Source: JADGGV01 sp035715725 (GTDB lineage: Bacteria > Gemmatimonadota > Gemmatimonadetes > Longimicrobiales > RSA9). Taken from it: a DNA stretch of 60,603 nt. The position numbers and the translations under genes are program-made. This document shows positions 58,995-60,603 of this stretch, one piece after another. The notes below the pieces were generated by a model that made no database searches, was not told the DNA's origin, and saw nothing but the letters and a program-made list of their open reading frames with translations. The stretch's first letter is position 1. Each line of letters starts with the position of its first letter. The stretch is taken from the NCBI GenBank assembly GCA_035715725.1, contig DASTKT010000213.1, forward strand, positions 1 through 60,603, written 5' to 3'.

Positions 58995-60603
58995 ATGCAC
59001 CGACGCCTGCTCGAGACGGTCGCGTCCGTCGCGGCCATCCTGGCGCCCGCCTGTGGCGCCGCGCAGCAGCGCCCCGCCGTGGCCGAGCCGCCACGGCTGG
59101 TCGTTCTGATCACCGTGGACCAGTTGAAGGAAGACTACTTCGACACGTACGCCAGTCAGCTCACGGGTGGACTCGCGCGGCTCGCGCGCGGCGGCGCCTT
59201 CTTCACGAACGCGTTCCAGGACCACGCCATCACCGAGACGGCGCCGGGCCACGCCTCGACACTGTCGGGCCGGTTCCCGCGGAGCACGGGGATCGTGCGC
59301 AACAGCGCCGGCGTGAACGATCCGCAGTCTCCGCTGGTCGGCGGTCCCGGGCCGGGAGCGTCGCCGTTCCGCTTCCGCGGCGGCACGCTGACGGACTGGC
59401 TGCGCACGGCGGACCCGGAGGTGCGGGCACTCTCGGTCTCGCGCAAGGACCGCGGCGCGATCCTGCCGCTGGGGCGGGCCCACCAGGAGGCGTACTGGTA
59501 CTCGACGAACGGGAACTTCGTCACCAGCACGTACTACGCGGACACGCTGCCGACGTGGGTGCAGCGCTTCAACGCGCGGCGCACGGCGCAGTCCATGGCG
59601 GGGAAGGAATGGGCGCTGCTGCGGCCGGCGAGCGCCTACGCCGAGCGCGACAGCGTGCCGGCGGAGAGCGGCGGCCGGGACTTCGTCTTCCCGCACCGGC
59701 TGCCCTCCGATCCCGACTCCGCGGCGCGCTTCTTCGCGGACTACCCGTTCATGGACCAGCTCACGCTGGACCTGGCGCTGGAAGGCGTGCGGACGCTGCG
59801 GCTCGGCGCGGGGCCGCACACGGACGTGCTCGCGGTCTCCCTGTCCACGACCGACGCCGTCGGACACCGCTACGGCCCGGACTCCCGCGAGATCCACGAC
59901 CAGATCCTGCGGCTCGACCAGATGCTGGGCGTGTTCATCGACTCGCTCTACACGCTCCGCGATTCGACGCAGGTGGTGTTCGCGCTGACCGCGGACCACG
60001 GCGTCTCGCCGCTGCCGGAGGTTCGGGCGGCGTCGCCGGCGGCGGCCGCGGCCGCGCACGTCAGCCTCGACTCGCTGGCGTCGGCGTTCTCGAAGTCGCT
60101 GGCCGGCCGCGGCGTGGGCGCCGGCGCGCTCTCGTTCGAGGACGGCATCCTGCTCGTGAACTACCCGGCCTTCACGCGCGCCCGGGTGAACGCCGACTCC
60201 GTGGTGCGCGCGTTCCGGGCGGCGGCGCTGCGCAACCCCGGCGTCGCCCGCGCGGACCTGATCTCCGCGCTGGCGACGAAGGACACCGTCGGCGATGCGG
60301 TCACCCGCCGCTGGCTGCACATGATCCCGCGCGACCAGCCGATCCCGCTCGGAGTGACGCTCAAGCCCGGCCACGTCTGGGGCGGGAGCGGCTCCGCCCA
60401 CCACGGCCAGCCGAGCGACCAGGACGCGCACGTGCCCGTGATCTTCTACGGGCCGCCGTTCCAGCCCGGGCGCTACGCCACCTTCGCCCGGGTCGTCGAC
60501 ATCGCCCCGACGCTGGCCTGGGTGACGGGCGTAGAGCCGACCGAGCCGCTCGACGGGCGGATCCTGCGCGCGGCGCTGCGCAAGCCGCCGGCCGCGCCGG
60601 CGC
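58995..60603 (+). CDS. PafA-like alkaline phosphatase (type I phosphodiesterase superfamily), cut by window end
   Basis: At least 536 residues, still open at the window edge. A signal peptide (LLETVASVAAILAPACGAAQ) leads to an alkaline phosphatase core. First metal Asp in VVLITVDQLKEDYF, nucleophile Thr in ITETAPGHASTLSG, SVSRKDRGAI (the Lys-x-Arg pair that marks PafA monoesterases), STTDAVGHRYGPDS and LTADHGVSPLP (Asp/His metal ligands), and GGSGSAHHGQ (last His). It hydrolyses phosphate monoesters in the periplasm independently of phosphate repression in known PafA. GGGAGAG precedes ATG 58995. No phosphodiesterase-only features are apparent. Confidence 0.9.
   Translation, partial: MHRRLLETVASVAAILAPACGAAQQRPAVAEPPRLVVLITVDQLKEDYFDTYASQLTGGLARLARGGAFFTNAFQDHAITETAPGHASTLSGRFPRSTGIVRNSAGVNDPQSPLVGGPGPGASPFRFRGGTLTDWLRTADPEVRALSVSRKDRGAILPLGRAHQEAYWYSTNGNFVTSTYYADTLPTWVQRFNARRTAQSMAGKEWALLRPASAYAERDSVPAESGGRDFVFPHRLPSDPDSAARFFADYPFMDQLTLDLALEGVRTLRLGAGPHTDVLAVSLSTTDAVGHRYGPDSREIHDQILRLDQMLGVFIDSLYTLRDSTQVVFALTADHGVSPLPEVRAASPAAAAAAHVSLDSLASAFSKSLAGRGVGAGALSFEDGILLVNYPAFTRARVNADSVVRAFRAAALRNPGVARADLISALATKDTVGDAVTRRWLHMIPRDQPIPLGVTLKPGHVWGGSGSAHHGQPSDQDAHVPVIFYGPPFQPGRYATFARVVDIAPTLAWVTGVEPTEPLDGRILRAALRKPPAAPA

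Noticed and set aside
53401..59094. Minus-strand open frame of about 1900 codons
   Set aside because: It runs antisense across the P-type ATPase, which has full motifs. The translation is Arg/His/Pro-rich without domains; a GC-rich shadow frame.

Overview
This is a GC-rich (roughly 70% G+C by eye) bacterial chromosome segment. Coding density is high and genes lie on both strands. Many GTG and TTG starts, purine-rich Shine-Dalgarno sites, Tat and lipoprotein exports, a TonB-dependent receptor, GNAT/MarR, P-type ATPase and repeated two-domain universal stress proteins suggest a Gram-negative soil or sediment bacterium. The gene style fits Gemmatimonadota, but no rRNA or phylogenetic marker is present, so that is inference only.

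Region 1 (1-4.2 kb) is a scarred zone. It holds an IS110-family transposase, an IS3-family element that has lost its 3' end, and a decayed cluster of Tat-exported ferritin-like genes. A di-heme cytochrome c follows. Region 2 (5.6-13.1 kb, minus strand) is a tightly overlapping six-gene operon: creatininase-family amidohydrolase, ketopantoate-reductase-like enzyme, SDR, M20 peptidase, amino-acid permease and CocE-type hydrolase. It looks like uptake and breakdown of an amide- or peptide-like nutrient. Region 3 (13.3-24.3 kb) has tRNA-Pro(GGG), a DUF417 membrane protein beside a GMC-oxidoreductase fossil, a DUF3006/ComEC-like beta-lactamase-fold pair, a TonB receptor, and small metabolic genes (PPC-domain protein, RidA, esterase, old yellow enzyme, nitrilase).

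Region 4 (24.4-42.3 kb) carries a hybrid histidine kinase, a membrane Ser/Thr kinase, a serine hydrolase, a malonyl-CoA-synthetase-like enzyme, two two-domain universal stress proteins (one followed by YceI, one by an AI-2E-type exporter), tRNA-Ser(CGA), a MarR-GNAT fusion, an enoyl-CoA hydratase and an IorAB-type molybdenum hydroxylase. Region 5 (42.3-43.5 kb) has no confident gene. It is a G-rich foldback element flanked by pieces of a dispersed repeat. Region 6 (43.5-46.6 kb) is an array of 21 tRNA genes, all on the minus strand, with a good sigma-70-type promoter at its head and a terminator at its end. Structured repeats copied from the 5' half of the adjacent tRNA-Gly sit just upstream of both tRNA-Gly genes.

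Region 7 (46.7-60.6 kb) has the YbbP-YbbA ABC system head to head with TesA, a PAP2 phosphatase, a DEAD-box helicase, a Ca2+-type P-ATPase, a third two-domain stress protein, a putative glycoside hydrolase, and a PafA-like alkaline phosphatase running off the window end. The most unusual signals are the tRNA-Gly-derived structured repeats, the foldback element, two families of dispersed palindromic repeats (one copy in frame inside ybbP), and the overlapping ybbA/tesA start codons.
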